Assembly (NCBI GenBank): GCA_029834535.1
Contig: JAQMWT010000065.1
Coordinates: forward strand, 21,349-85,348
DNA from: Chrysophaeum taylorii
Lineage: Eukaryota; Sar; Pelagophyceae; Pelagomonadales; Pelagomonadaceae
DNA: 64,000 nucleotides
Reading direction: 5' to 3'
The first letter of the stretch is position 1, and each line of letters begins with the position of its first letter. The notes under the pieces are model-generated. The model was given only the letters and a program-made list of their open reading frames with translations, had not been told where the DNA came from and ran no database searches. Position numbers and translations under genes: made by a program. Below are positions 49,545 to 59,880 of this stretch, one piece after another.

Positions 49545-50784
49545 TCCCCACGAGACGCAGACGACATCATCGAGTGCGCCAGGGGGTCACATTGAACAAA
49601 AAACTCACGGCGCGCGCGTAGGACGTTGTCGAGGACGAGACCAAAGCTGAAATGGTCGCGGACTGCCTCGAAGACGCTGAAGAAAAACTCGCCCATGCAG
49701 CCGGCGCAAACGAGGGTCCGGGCGACGCGCTGGGCGTTCTCGAGGAGCGTTTCGCGGAGGACGGGGTTTCGCTGGATTTCGGTAAGGAGGTGCGGCGCGG
49801 TGGATTTGTTGACGGCGAGGTGCGTGTGGCGATGTCGGAGCGCGGGGTAGTACCTGGACAAACTTCGAATACGGAACATTTTGACGCGCACCATTCGACG
49901 ACGTCGGCGGGGCCCCAGTTGAAGACGACGCTGCCCATAAACCAGAGGTGATTCAAGTTGCGCGAGTAGGAGCCGTGGGTGCTCCCGGGGAGATTGAGGA
50001 GGACCTGGGCGTGGGCGTAGTAGGTGCGGCGGTACCATTTGGGGTCGATAACTGGGTTGCGGACGAGGTCAACCATCGCCCGGTCGACGTCAGAGCATGC
50101 AGCTTGCATCGTTTCGGCATCGACAAGGTCGGGAAAAGTGGAGTTCGCCGTGATTTTTACGTCGAATCTCGCGTCCTCGACAGCGAGGGAGGCCGCCGCG
50201 AGCCGCGCGAGGTTGCCCGAATCAGCTTCGCATCTCACATGGTCCCGCTTCATCGCGACCCGACCGCGCCAGAACACTTTGGGCTCGCGCGTTTCCCAGT
50301 CGCGTTCTAATCGCGCTGCGTCCAGTGACGCGGACATCGCGCTCCACTCGTCGTACTCTCCAAAAAATGGATTCGGAATCAGGATCCCCGGTTGTGCGTA
50401 GCCCTCCTTCTTGGCGATGACGAGCTGAGGGAAGAGACACGGCGAGCACGACGTCGATCCGCCCGTCGATTTGCTACTAACGAGAACAGCTGCGTTTGGC
50501 AATCTGCCGACCTTGTCGGCGTACGAAGCCAGCATCTTCGCCGTCTTCGTGCGCTTGTCGGACTCGAGAAATTTTTCGTGCGCGAACAGCCGTCCGTTCA
50601 GGCTCACAAGGATACTTGACTGGTGCTTGGCCATCATTGCCACCAACACCGCTTCGGCCTGCTCGGTGGTGTTGGCTGCGTCGTACAACTGCATGCTTCG
50701 TCTCAGCTCGGCGTGGACGGCGCCAATGAGCTCATCGCCCACGGCGGCCGACGCCAGCAACAGCACCACGGTTAGCATCATCAT
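49329..50784 (-). CDS. CAP10 / Rumi-like O-glycosyltransferase (GT90 family), three exons
   Basis: Exons (minus strand) are 50784-49892, 49853-49609 and 49477-49329. The sum is 1,287 nt, in frame, 428 aa ending at a TGA. Intron 1 is only 38 nt (GTGCGC...TCCAG); intron 2 is 131 nt and contains a TAG microsatellite. Joining gives the CAP10 core: NPFFGEYDEWSAM, EPKVFWRGRVA, SYSRNLNHLWFMGSVVF, then across the junction VVEWYYPALRHRHTH, VARTLVCAGCMGEFFFSV, and CVEVDRALEFYPPRL at the end. An N-terminal signal peptide (MMMLTVVLLLASAAVG) indicates the secretory pathway. Relatives transfer glucose or xylose to Ser in proteins (POGLUT/Rumi) or xylose to capsule glycans. The acceptor is unknown here. Confidence 0.85.
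49508..49544. repeat. TAG trinucleotide microsatellite in an intron
   Basis: About twelve tandem TAG/CTA units lie wholly inside intron 2 of the CAP10-type gene, where length change would not affect coding. Confidence 0.85.
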
Positions 50785-51343
50785 GATAATAAAATACGAT
50801 TTTTTTTTTTTTCGTGTAAAAAAAAGGAAGGGGGGAAATGTAAATGTAATGTAGTGTAACTTAATTACGAGACTTCTCGGATCTATCCTTCGAGTTACGC
50901 TCGTTGTACTCGTTCGAAAAACTAATGAGAAACATTATTATCTGCTGCATGCAACACTTGCAATAAAAACAGCGCGCAGACTACTGTCTTCTCCACTGTG
51001 CGCAACATCCGACCTCCTCCTCTCCCGCTTCCTTCCTGCGCAACGTTCATAGGGACCGCGGCGACGTTCGCAGAAACGCATGGCAGGTAGTACCTGGAGG
51101 TGCGGGCCTCTCTCTCCTCCTCTCCGAGCTGATTAAAAAAAATTGGCGGCCGTATTATTTTATTTTTTTTTTTTGGTTGGGGCGAATAGTAAAAGTAAGA
51201 ATACAAAGACGGATCTTCTTACAAAGAAAGAAAATCCAAATAAATCCGTTGAACGGTCCTTACTTCGTCAGCCTGCCGACGTGGTCTGCAGCAAGGTCGA
51301 GATTCGTCACACATCCAGCCCGAACAGGACGTTTCGGGCCAGC
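50785..51343. other. Divergent intergenic region between CAP10-like and HSF-like genes
   Basis: This is AT-richer than the neighbourhood, with T-runs at about 50802-50813 and 51160-51175. Minus-strand frames here are short, and their composition is not convincing. It holds the promoters of two divergent genes. Confidence 0.5.
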
Positions 51344-51856
51344 ATGGAGGACAACGGGAGAGCGACGACGAGCTTCATGCGGCAGCTGAAGAAGATGTTC
51401 GAGGAGGTCCCCGAGATCGTGTGGTGGGACCGGGGGGCGATCGTAATCGGGGATAGGGACGCCCTCGAAGGCGTCCTGCCGCGGTACTACCGAACGTGCA
51501 AATTTTCGAGCTTTCAGCGACAGTTGAACAACTTTGGGTACCACCGATCCTACGACCGCGGCAATAATTGGCGCGGCGTCTGCTACTGTAAGGTGGTTGG
51601 CGCTCCAGCGTCCGAGGACGTCGAGGACCTTCTGTCACTGCGTCCGCTCGTCCGACGCAAGAAGCGCGAACCCATCGCGCGGAAACGACTGCTGTGCGTC
51701 GACAAGGCCTTCGACAAGGTGGCGCGATATCGCCAGCAGCACTACCTCGCCGACGATGGTCTCCAGCAGCCCGACGAAGTCGCGCTCGCCGGCGTCAACG
51801 ATGCTCTCGCGCACGCTGCACGCTGCCTCCTCGCTATGAACGAACTCCGCGCCTGA
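51344..51856 (+). CDS. HSF-type DNA-binding domain protein
   Basis: The product is 170 aa from the ATG at 51344, the first ATG of a frame that is open for 67 codons upstream from a TTG. Residues about 8-95 match the winged-helix heat-shock-factor domain: SFMRQLKKMFEEVPEIVWWD, VLPRYYRTCKFSSFQRQLNN (recognition helix with FSSFQRQLN), FGYHRSYD and WRGVCYCK. The C-terminal part is helical and basic (VRRKKREPIARKR) but lacks an obvious heptad-repeat trimerisation region. Such compact HSFs are numerous in stramenopiles and are presumed transcription factors. Targets are unknown. Confidence 0.85.
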   Translation: MEDNGRATTSFMRQLKKMFEEVPEIVWWDRGAIVIGDRDALEGVLPRYYRTCKFSSFQRQLNNFGYHRSYDRGNNWRGVCYCKVVGAPASEDVEDLLSLRPLVRRKKREPIARKRLLCVDKAFDKVARYRQQHYLADDGLQQPDEVALAGVNDALAHAARCLLAMNELRA

Positions 51857-53158
51857 TTGATTGTCTCTGGCGCCCTTCCTTCTCTCGATGTTCTCCTCCG
51901 ACTATAAACATACACCACTCCGGTTGGTGGACTATGTTTCCGTTGCCGCCGTCGCTTTTGTATTTGTGCGTACACACTCCTCGCTCTGGGTTCTGTTCTG
52001 TCGCACCACCCACCGCCTCCGTCGATTATAGTTGAGTTACACATCCACCCAGCCACCCGAGACGCGAGGCGTCGTCGTTCAACTTGCTCGCCAAATTTTC
52101 TGTGTCTTCGGAAATGTACAAAATTTCTTATGTTCGGATGCCTTGGGATCCCATGCGGAACACTTCGGATCCCACAAAACCCTCGTCACGCCACGTCATT
52201 TTCGGAAGAGAAGAACACCGCGTCGACGACGACGACGACTTCTCCACCGAAGACGCGCAAGATGCTGACACGGAGAGCCGGCGACGCCTGTGCCGTGACC
52301 TCCCCCACACTAACTAACTAACTAACTAACTAACCAATTTCAGACCTCTCCCAAGCATGGGAGCCAGGCAGTTGGGGCAGAGGCGAGAGACGAGGACGGA
52401 CACCTCCCCAACACAAAGCCCGAGAAAAGGAAGGAAACCCGTAGGAGTCGCTGCTGTTGGTGTCGCGCCAAAGTCGGTCTCGATTTGAGCCTTGATTGTG
52501 GCCTTTATTGGGACGAGGCGGTCAAGGATCGAGGCCGGGTGGGCGTAAATGGAGCACGAAGAGAAGCCCCACCAAGACGGGGTGGCCTGGGTATGTCTCG
52601 AGGCTGGTGACTTGGAGCTGGCGGGAGTCGAGGAGGGCCCGAACAGGAATCGAACAGCGACCCTGGAGGAGGAGGAGGAGGAGGAGGAGGAGGGGCCATC
52701 GCTCGCTAAAAATTATACTCCGGAGATCTCGCTCTCGACGTCGGAGAGCAAGGAAGTGGGTTTTAAACAAGTATATAAAACTCGACTAATAAAAAAACCC
52801 TCACACTCCCCCTTTTCAGCAGCAGTCTATTAAAAAAACAACCTCCACCTTGGATCGCCGCCTCGGGCAGCCCTGGAACCCAGCGCCCAGCAGGACGGCA
52901 CACTTCGTCGCACATAGGTCCGACGGCAACAACAAAATGCGCGCGACCGACGGGACTCCCTTCTCCTAGGCCGCGGCTCGGCGATGATGACCCCCGCCTT
53001 TCCGGCAGCCCTCTCGGCTTGGGCTTTACCCCCCCCCGAAGACCTGAATGGAAAGGCACATCAAACCCTTCATCAAGACCTTAAAAACCCCACAACTTTT
53101 TGGTGTCGTGTGGCAAGAGTGAAGAGGTCCTTGTTTTGTGACGACCACAAGATTAATA
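51857..53158. other. Long intergenic region upstream of the channel gene
   Basis: Unique sequence runs to about 52308. A 60-odd-codon frame (from 52114, MYKISYVRMPWDP, acidic middle) could be a small exon but has no support beyond being open. From about 52309 the left arm of the inverted duplication begins, starting with a CTAA tetranucleotide run (52310-52333). A GGA/GAG triplet run lies at about 52666-52693. The segment near 52640 has a T-arm-like motif but no tRNA. The rest, to the channel start, is leader or promoter shared with the right arm. Confidence 0.5.
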
Positions 53159-55800
53159 ATGCGTCGTCGGCCGGAGCTAGCGTTGGAACGGACCGCATCG
53201 ATGCGGCGGCGCGCGATGTTTTCGCCGTTGACGCCCATGGTGCAGCGTGCGACGTCGGAACTGCATCACGACGGGCAGTGGCCGCCCACAGGGGACCACC
53301 TCACGATTCGTCGAAAATCGTGGCGTGTTCGGCCACCTCGAAAGCCGCAGAAGCAGCTCGCCGAGAACCAGGTGACGTTTCCTGCGACGACGGGGGTGCT
53401 GAACCCGCACGCGGGATGGCGCGTCAAATGGGACCTGGTGTTGCTGGCGTTGATTCTGTACGTGTTGATCGTTACGCCGTTCGAACTGTCGTTCGTATCC
53501 GAATTTCCGGTCGAAAAGCTTGGCCGGCCGAAGACGCGGGTGTACCGGAAGCACATCGCGCTCTACAGCTTGAACCGCATCGTGGACGCGCTGTTCGTGG
53601 TGGATTTGGTGATGGAGTTCAACACGGCCTTCTTCGACGCGAAGAGGGGCGAGTGGGTGGTGGACCACGGAAAGATCGCGAAACGGTACGCGAAGAGCTG
53701 GTTGACTTTGGATGTGTTGGGTATCCTGCCGTACGACATGTTGCCAGGCCTGACGCGGCGCGCGGGGTATCTGCGGCTCGTGCGGCTCGTGCGGCTAATG
53801 AAGATGTTGCGGGTGTTCAAGAACCCGAGGATCATGGCGCGCGTCGGGAAGCGGATCACGCTGCGCGCGGGGACCCAGGCCATCATCAAGTACGTGTTGG
53901 TGTTGTTCTTGATATTTCATTGGGCGGCCTGTGCCCTCCGGCTTATCGACGAAATTATACTCGAGGGTGCCGAGGATTGCGACCGAGTCGGCGACGCGAC
54001 GTGCCCGAACGTCGCGATCACTCGCTGGCACGTTGGCGTTTGGGGCCAGTACACGTCGGCCGTCGAGTTCGCCGTGGCGACCCTCAACTCGGACATGCGG
54101 AGCGAAAACCTAAGCGAGGCAATTTTTTCGATCGGGATCGGCGTCGTCGGCTGCTACACTCTGGCGTTTCTGGTCGGCGACCTCTGCAACGTCATCACCA
54201 ACCTTCAGCCCGTGCGCAACGACTTTCGGCTGACGCTCGACTCCCTCAACGACTACTTGGACGAGCAACACATGCCCACCGAAACCCGCACAAAGCTGCG
54301 CGAGTACATGATCTTTTCGGAGACGGTGTTCCGCGAGAATTACTATCGCGGGCTCCTCTCGCGGCTCTCGCCCGGCTTGAAGCTCGTCGTCGCGCAGTTC
54401 ACGCTCTCGAGGGTTGTGAAGGGTCTGCCCTTCTTCCAGTACGCCCTCACCAACACGGCGTGTCCGATGCGCGCGAACAGAACGCGGGTCATCGTCCAGC
54501 CACCCTCGCCGGGCACGAGGGGGTATCGCGCGGCCGTCGTCACGTCGTTCGGTTCCGATCTCCTAGCTTTCGATCTCCGATACGACGACACGGGCGAGCT
54601 CGAAACAAAAGTTTCCGCCGATCGCCTCGGCCTTTTGGAAGAGGACGGCTCGCGGACATCTATCCTTCGACCGGAGCGAAAATTAGCAGCCATCCTTCAC
54701 GAGCGCGACGAATTCGTCGTCACGCTCGCGTCGATGCTCGAGACGCAGTTGTTCATGCCGCGCGACACGATCGTCCACGCTTCCTTATCCCTCAATACTC
54801 ACATGTACGTCGTCCACTCGGGGAGATGTCTTGTCTTTGGTCGTAATTCCGTCCGCGAAGTTCTCACTTCTATCGAGATCAAGGGCATCGACGAGGTCAT
54901 CGGCGACGACATCTGCATGCTCACGGTTGGACCCAAGAGGCCCATTCCTCGACACTACACGGCCATCGTCGCCGCCCTCACCCAGGTTCACGTTTTGAGC
55001 GGACGCCGCTTTGTCGACGTCGTCAATTCCGGCAGCTTTCCCATCTTCGCCCACCACGTTAGAGTTTACGGCTGCTATCAGCACGTCAAGCGCTCCATAA
55101 TCCGATTGGCGCGACTCGACCACATGATCGACCACGAGTACAAGGCCGCCGCTTCTTCCTCTTCTTTTCCTCCCGCCGCCACCGCCGCCACCGCCGCCGG
55201 GGGTGGGGGTCATAATAACAGGGCGTGGGTTGCCTCCCTCCGCTCGCCGACGTCTGGCGGAAACGGCGAGCCCGCAACCCTCAACCGCAAGACCAGAGGC
55301 CGCCGCCGCCAGCCCGCACAAAATATCATCGACGCTGCCGAGAGCGACCACGAAGACGAATCCTCCCGCTTCTGGCCCGTCCCCGAGACCCCCGAGGTTC
55401 CCCCGAGGTTCGTATCTGACCCGACGTCCATCATCGACGCCCTCGCCTTCTTCATCGTTCACGGCCTCCTCGCAAAGCCACCCGACCAGCGCAAAGCCTA
55501 CCTCGCTGCCCACCCCGCCATCGCGACCCATCTCAAATCCCTCCACGACGAGATCCGCCGCGTGGGGACCCCCACCTCCCTCGATTCTTCCCTCGCCGCC
55601 AAATAATAATTGTATTACTACTAATAATAATAATCTTGTTCTTTAATAATAATACCGGTGGTGGTGGTGGGAGCCATCGCCGCCACAAAACTCTGGAGGT
55701 GGCGCGGCGGAAAACACCTCCTTACTACTAAAGGTGTGGTGGTGTCCAGCCGCCTGCGCGGGACATCATAAAACACCAACGGATTTCCTAACTACTAATC
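52309..55800 (+). repeat. Inverted duplication, left arm
   Basis: About 3.49 kb matches 60535-63972 in reverse complement, including the CTAA/TTAG run at the outer edge, the GGA/TCC triplet run, the whole channel gene and about 190 bp of its 3' flank. The inner edge lies within the tail of element A copy 3 (GACAAACATCTGTCGA in both arms). The left arm keeps the gene intact. Confidence 0.92.
53159..55606 (+). CDS. CNG/EAG-like six-transmembrane cation channel with Tudor-like insert
   Basis: The protein is 815 aa from the ATG at 53159; upstream only GTG is in frame. S1 LVLLALILYVLIVTPFELSF (about 93-112), S2 around NRIVDALFVVDLVMEFNTAF, S3 SWLTLDVLGILPYDML, S4 RLVRLVRLMKMLRVFKNPR (regular basic residues), S5 YVLVLFLIFHWAACALRLID, pore helix SAVEFAVATLNSD, S6 IFSIGIGVVGCYTLAFLVGD. 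The filter position reads TLNSD rather than GYGD, so K+ selectivity is not expected. A C-linker follows. About 440-495 (GYRAAVVTSFGSDLLAFDLR, then DDTGELETKVSADRL) look like a Tudor/agenet-type small barrel, inserted before a CNB domain (about 517-643, with IGDDICMLTVG and PRHYTA). The tail is disordered. A decayed inverted copy lies at 60737-63143. Ligand and ion are unknown. Confidence 0.9.
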   Translation: MRRRPELALERTASMRRRAMFSPLTPMVQRATSELHHDGQWPPTGDHLTIRRKSWRVRPPRKPQKQLAENQVTFPATTGVLNPHAGWRVKWDLVLLALILYVLIVTPFELSFVSEFPVEKLGRPKTRVYRKHIALYSLNRIVDALFVVDLVMEFNTAFFDAKRGEWVVDHGKIAKRYAKSWLTLDVLGILPYDMLPGLTRRAGYLRLVRLVRLMKMLRVFKNPRIMARVGKRITLRAGTQAIIKYVLVLFLIFHWAACALRLIDEIILEGAEDCDRVGDATCPNVAITRWHVGVWGQYTSAVEFAVATLNSDMRSENLSEAIFSIGIGVVGCYTLAFLVGDLCNVITNLQPVRNDFRLTLDSLNDYLDEQHMPTETRTKLREYMIFSETVFRENYYRGLLSRLSPGLKLVVAQFTLSRVVKGLPFFQYALTNTACPMRANRTRVIVQPPSPGTRGYRAAVVTSFGSDLLAFDLRYDDTGELETKVSADRLGLLEEDGSRTSILRPERKLAAILHERDEFVVTLASMLETQLFMPRDTIVHASLSLNTHMYVVHSGRCLVFGRNSVREVLTSIEIKGIDEVIGDDICMLTVGPKRPIPRHYTAIVAALTQVHVLSGRRFVDVVNSGSFPIFAHHVRVYGCYQHVKRSIIRLARLDHMIDHEYKAAASSSSFPPAATAATAAGGGGHNNRAWVASLRSPTSGGNGEPATLNRKTRGRRRQPAQNIIDAAESDHEDESSRFWPVPETPEVPPRFVSDPTSIIDALAFFIVHGLLAKPPDQRKAYLAAHPAIATHLKSLHDEIRRVGTPTSLDSSLAAK

Positions 55801-56840
55801 GACAGATGTTTGTCTGTCTGTCTGTTTGTTTGTTTGTCTGTTTGTCCCTCGATTTAGGGTAAGGATCGGGTTAGGCGCGAGAGTAAAGGATCAGGTAGAA
55901 GCGAGAGCCAGACAGTGATCCTCCAAGCCGTCTACGGCGACCTCGCAGACTATTTCCACGACCCGCGGCGGCTCTTTTAGCCAGCGCGCCATTCTCACGC
56001 CCCGTTGAGACGATGTTGTCGATGCTGACAACGCGCGCATGAATGACCGCGGCCTTTTTTTCCCGAAGACGAGGCGTCGGAGTTCTTTTCGGCCGACTAG
56101 GTTGGGTCGGAAGCCGACGCCTCGCTCTTTACAGTCGAGTTTTGAACTCCCTGACAACCAACGGCATGCTGACTTTGATCGCGAGCTTAAAGTCTTCGCA
56201 ACCTCGACCCGTCGCACGGCCACTGCAACGGTACCAGATACATGATCGATCGTGTCGTTGTCACCGAGGCTCCTCCAACCTGTATCCCGTAAGGCCCGCC
56301 GACGCCAAACGATCACCAAGAGCCAGGGCCAGACGCCCCGCGAGGTCGGCGTCCTCTTGCCCACAAGCCCGTCTTCTGTCACGTCCAGCTCTACGTGGCT
56401 CTCTGTCGATCGGCAACCCCGAGAATATGCTCTTCTGAGTCGACGACTCCACCCTACCTCACACGTGCTCCGCAATACCGATAAGCCCCCTCCCGGCGTC
56501 TACACGCGCACTGTAGGTGAACTTACTGGGACCAGGTGAACTAACTGGGGTTTGAGATTGGGATAGGTGAATATAGTGACCAGGTGAACTTACTGGGACC
56601 AGGTGAACATACTGGGGTTTTAGAGCAAAGGGTTTTTAGAGTAAACTCACTCAAAGGTAGGCGGCGCGTGCGGATCGAAGCAGCTTAGATTGGCGGAGGC
56701 GAGAGCGACGAGCTCAAAGGAGTTGGTGTGAGCTAGGTGAACTTACTGACCAGGTGAACTTATATGAAACTTACTGGGAACCAGGTGAACTTACTGGGGT
56801 TAGAGATTGGGACTAGGTGAACTTACTGGCCTGCACTTGT
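55789..56840 (+). mobile_element. Element A, copy 3
   Basis: This has the same order and orientation as copy 1: TAACTACTAATCGACAG, GTCT/GTTT repeats, body, array (about 56515-56830) and terminal GGCCTGCACTTGT. Several small indels differ from copy 1 (for example an extra ATGA near 56040 and CAA near 56158), which break any shared reading frame. It ends about 35 bp before the proposed ATG of the MFS gene. Its first bases are shared with the inner edge of the inverted duplication. Confidence 0.78.
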
Positions 56841-56874
56841 ATTTCTTAAAGAGTATGTATGAACTGACTGCAAC

Positions 56875-58163
56875 ATGGAACTTGTCGGTGTCGACGAAGT
56901 GGACCCTGATGATGATGATGATGAGGGCACGTGCTGTGCAAACAACAAGAGCAGGGGTGCCGGCGGTGGGCCGCCGTAGGCGCCTCGTTTGTGACGATGG
57001 CTCACGGACCCGGTCTCCACTACTGCTACGGCATCATCGCCGCCGAGCTCGTCGAGTCCAACGGCCTCGAGACGACGTCGCGAGCACTCATTGGGGGCGC
57101 GGGCTCGGTCTCGACAGGGCTGATGCTTCTCGGCGCGCCGCTCAGTGCTTTCGCGCAGGACGCTGCCGGCGCGTGGCGCACGGTCGCCGGTGGCGCGGGC
57201 GTCGCGGCGCTCGGGCTCGGGCTCTCGGGTGTCGCGACGCGCGCCTGGCACCTCTACCTGACCTTCGGAGTTCTGGTGGGCCTCGGCCACTCGTTCTGCT
57301 TCCCGCCGTGCCCGGTGGCCGTCGCGCAGCATTTCGAGGGCCACCCGCGCGCGGCGTTGGCCTCGGGGATCGCGACGGCCGGCTCGGGCTTTGGGACGAT
57401 CGCGTTGGGGCTCTTGACTGCTTGGCTCGTGGCAACGGGCTGGCGCCTCGCCTTCTTCGTCCTTGCGCTCTCGACCTTTGCGTTCGTCGAGCTCGTAGCA
57501 CCCGCGCTCGAGGCACGGCGAAGAGCAGTCGATCGCGACGCGCCGCGCGGAGTCCGTCGTCTCGTCGCTTGCACGGCCCTCTACGCCTTTGGCTGGGAGA
57601 TTCCGTTCGTGCATCTCGTGTCCTACGCGCGCGAGAGGGGCCACACCCCCGCGGCCGCGGCCGGCGCCGTGGTGGCCATTGGGGTCGGGGGCCTGGGGGG
57701 CCGCGTCGCCGCGCTCGCCGCCGCCGACGCGATTGGCTTGCCGGTCGCGCTCCTCGGTGCGACCAGCGCCACCGCTCTTGCGGACGCAGCCCTTCCGTCG
57801 ATCGTAGCCTCGAGGGTGGGCCTATATTGCTACGGCATGCTCGTCGGGTCCACGGCGGGCGCGTGCGTCGGACTCACGACGCCTCTCGCGAGAGCGTGCC
57901 TCGAGGGCGGTTCGCTCGCCAGGGCCTCGGGCCTCGCCTACTCCGCCATGGCCCCCGGTCTCTTGGTGGGTCCGATCGTCGCCGGTGCGCTCCGCGACGC
58001 CCGGTCGGACGGATACGACGTTGCATTCTACCTCGCGGCGACCTGCTGGGCAGCGGCCACCGTGGCCGCCTGGCACCTCCGCGCCTCGCTCCGGAGCCCT
58101 CCTCCTAGGGCCCTCCCTACAAGTGGCGGGCGAGGTATAGATAACGACAGCCATTCTGCGTGA
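56875..58163 (+). CDS. MFS transporter, monocarboxylate-transporter-like, with proposed 56-nt first intron
   Basis: The long frame begins after a stop at 56922 and has no ATG until 56998, which would cut the first membrane helix. Splicing a 24-nt first exon at 56875-56898 (MELVGVDE) over a GT-AG intron 56899-56954 restores an intact N-terminus, GCRRWAAVGASFVTM. The length is then 410 aa. About 12 hydrophobic helices are visible, with the loop VATRAWHLYLTFGVLVGLGH, FCFPPCPVAVAQHFEGHPRA and GIATAGSGFGT, like MFS monocarboxylate/oxalate-type carriers. The substrate is not predictable. The exon structure is a proposal; a simple start at 56998 or a lesion near 56950 are alternatives. The promoter must lie within or across element A copy 3. 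Confidence 0.75.
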
Positions 58164-59880
58164 CGTTGTGCTCGACGCGCGGGCAGAGGAGCGACGTCCG
58201 CCTAGCGCGATGGATGGATGGGATGGGATGGGATGGGATGGGAGGTGACCGGCATTCATGCATGCATGAGTCCGTGTATGCAAGTAGGGAGATCGAGCCC
58301 GTGGACGCTCGCAAAATTCACGCTAATGTTTGTCGTCGAAGTCTAGTTTTGTGCACACCTAGCCTTGCAGATCAGCGGGCCAGCGGCTCCGCGTTGGCCC
58401 CGTGCGTGACCAACACTACCTCGGCTTCGTCATGACCTTCTTCTCCTCCGTCAAGTATAAGGCGATTGGCTCGGCGGAGACCAGGCTCTTCTTCGCCTGC
58501 TTCGACCGCGACTCCCGCGCGGACTCTAGCATCTGGTGGCGGGGCGCGAAAACGAACGTCCGGCGCGGGATCTTCGTCCGGACATTGGCGAGGATCCAGC
58601 TCAGTCCCCCAACCCCGTGTCACCCCTGTACCTCTGTGTAGCAGTAAAAATGTGCGTGGCTTCTCCGGATCTGCCTCATCGTCCGTATCGTTTTCGCTAC
58701 TCGCGGATTAGGCTGTCGTCCTCTGGCCCGTCGAGGAGATTGTCTAGGCCCGCGCCAAGGCCGACACTTGCCGAGGCTGGCTCCCAGGTGCGAGCACACC
58801 ATCACACCGTCGCCAACCAGATCGCCGGCCGCGGCGCCGGGGCCGCGACGATCAATAGCGACGGATCGAGAGCGCGCGCGACGACGGGTAGCGGCGGGCT
58901 CGGCTCGCGCGGAGAGGCTGCAGGGGACAATGCCAATACGCCCGCACCTGCTGCTGCGGCTCCGTATCGCCCGGCTTCAAAAGCTCCACCAGTGCGACCT
59001 CGCGCTCTTCTTATACCCACGCGGGGACCACCAACGGCGACGGTCGTCGAATCGATCGCGGCGCGAGCGCGCCCAGGAGTTCCTCGTACGAAGAACAGGG
59101 CTTGGTGGCAGCATCCCAGCAAACTTGAAGAAGAGCCAGGACAAGACCCGCGCTCATCGGATGTTCAACTGGTTCGCTGCCATGGCCACGTAGAAAGAAT
59201 TAGAGTCGCTGACGCGGACGACGGGCAAAAACGCGGTACCGAGCGACTCTCGACGGTCTAGGACCGTTTCGGGACCGCATATCCAGATTTGGGCATTGAT
59301 GTGCTGACAGAGGTTCTGGAAATCGACAAGAAGGGCTAGAAGCGGAAGCGCTAGAGGGTAACGCAGCATCTTCGAACGGATGGAGAGTCGCTCCGTAAGA
59401 CGACGCCGAAACAGAGCTCGAGAGAGCGCGAGCTCAAACACGCGTCGAATCCCTCGGACTTCCAGAACTTCCGAGCACAGTGCGCACCGCGTCGCATGCT
59501 GGCTAAGCCCGCTCCAGAGCCGCGGCGCTCCCCTCGGCGTCTTCCACGTCGGAGTCCGAGCCCCTGTCCGAGCCCTTGCTACCCGCAGTCGCGTAGTAAG
59601 AGGCTTTGGTTGCCTCGGCCGAGCACTCGCCCACCCGGCGTGGGCCGAGGGCGGGTGGGGCGGCGACTCGCGGAAACCCGGGCGGAGCCCGAGCCCCACC
59701 GCCCGGCCCCCCGCCGGGCTCCGCCCGCCGGACGACAGACACGATGTTCTTTCTTTAAAAGTAGGAGTTCTCTAAGGGGTGAACTATTCCAACTACGCGA
59801 ACCACGTTATGGCGGGCGGTTGAGACGCCTTCCTCAAAAGGTTTACACGTATCCCCATTCATCTCAATTATTCATGTGTC
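58164..59880. other. 1.7-kb region without a recognisable gene
   Basis: GGGAT pentanucleotide repeats occur near 58215-58242. Several frames are open for 80-240 codons on both strands (for example 58402-58641 plus, 58802-59122 minus, 59154-59699 minus). Their compositions are Arg/Pro/Ala-rich shadows of high GC, and none shows a domain. The minus-strand piece around 59160-59370 (PLALPLLALLVDFQNLCQHI) is the most protein-like and might be an exon. No RNA gene is seen. Confidence 0.4.

Noticed and set aside
52310-52333. CTAA/TTAG tetranucleotide run as a telomere relic
   Set aside because: The known telomere units in these lineages are TTTAGGG or TTAGGG types. This is a short four-base microsatellite at both arms of a duplication, inside gene-bearing sequence.
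52625-52665. tRNA-like T-arm (GTTCGATTC on the minus strand), also in the right arm near 63630
   Set aside because: The flanking bases do not pair as a T stem, and a triplet microsatellite occupies the position of the anticodon and variable regions; there is no D-arm or acceptor stem.
56807-58108. 433-codon alternate frame over the MFS gene
   Set aside because: It is Arg-rich and lacks hydrophobic periodicity, while the overlapping frame has about 12 membrane helices and MFS motifs.
58802-59699. Minus-strand frames in the 58.2-59.9 kb gap as a gene
   Set aside because: Only about 65 residues near 59160-59370 look protein-like. Splice sites and a start could not be fixed, and no family is recognised, so no CDS was called.
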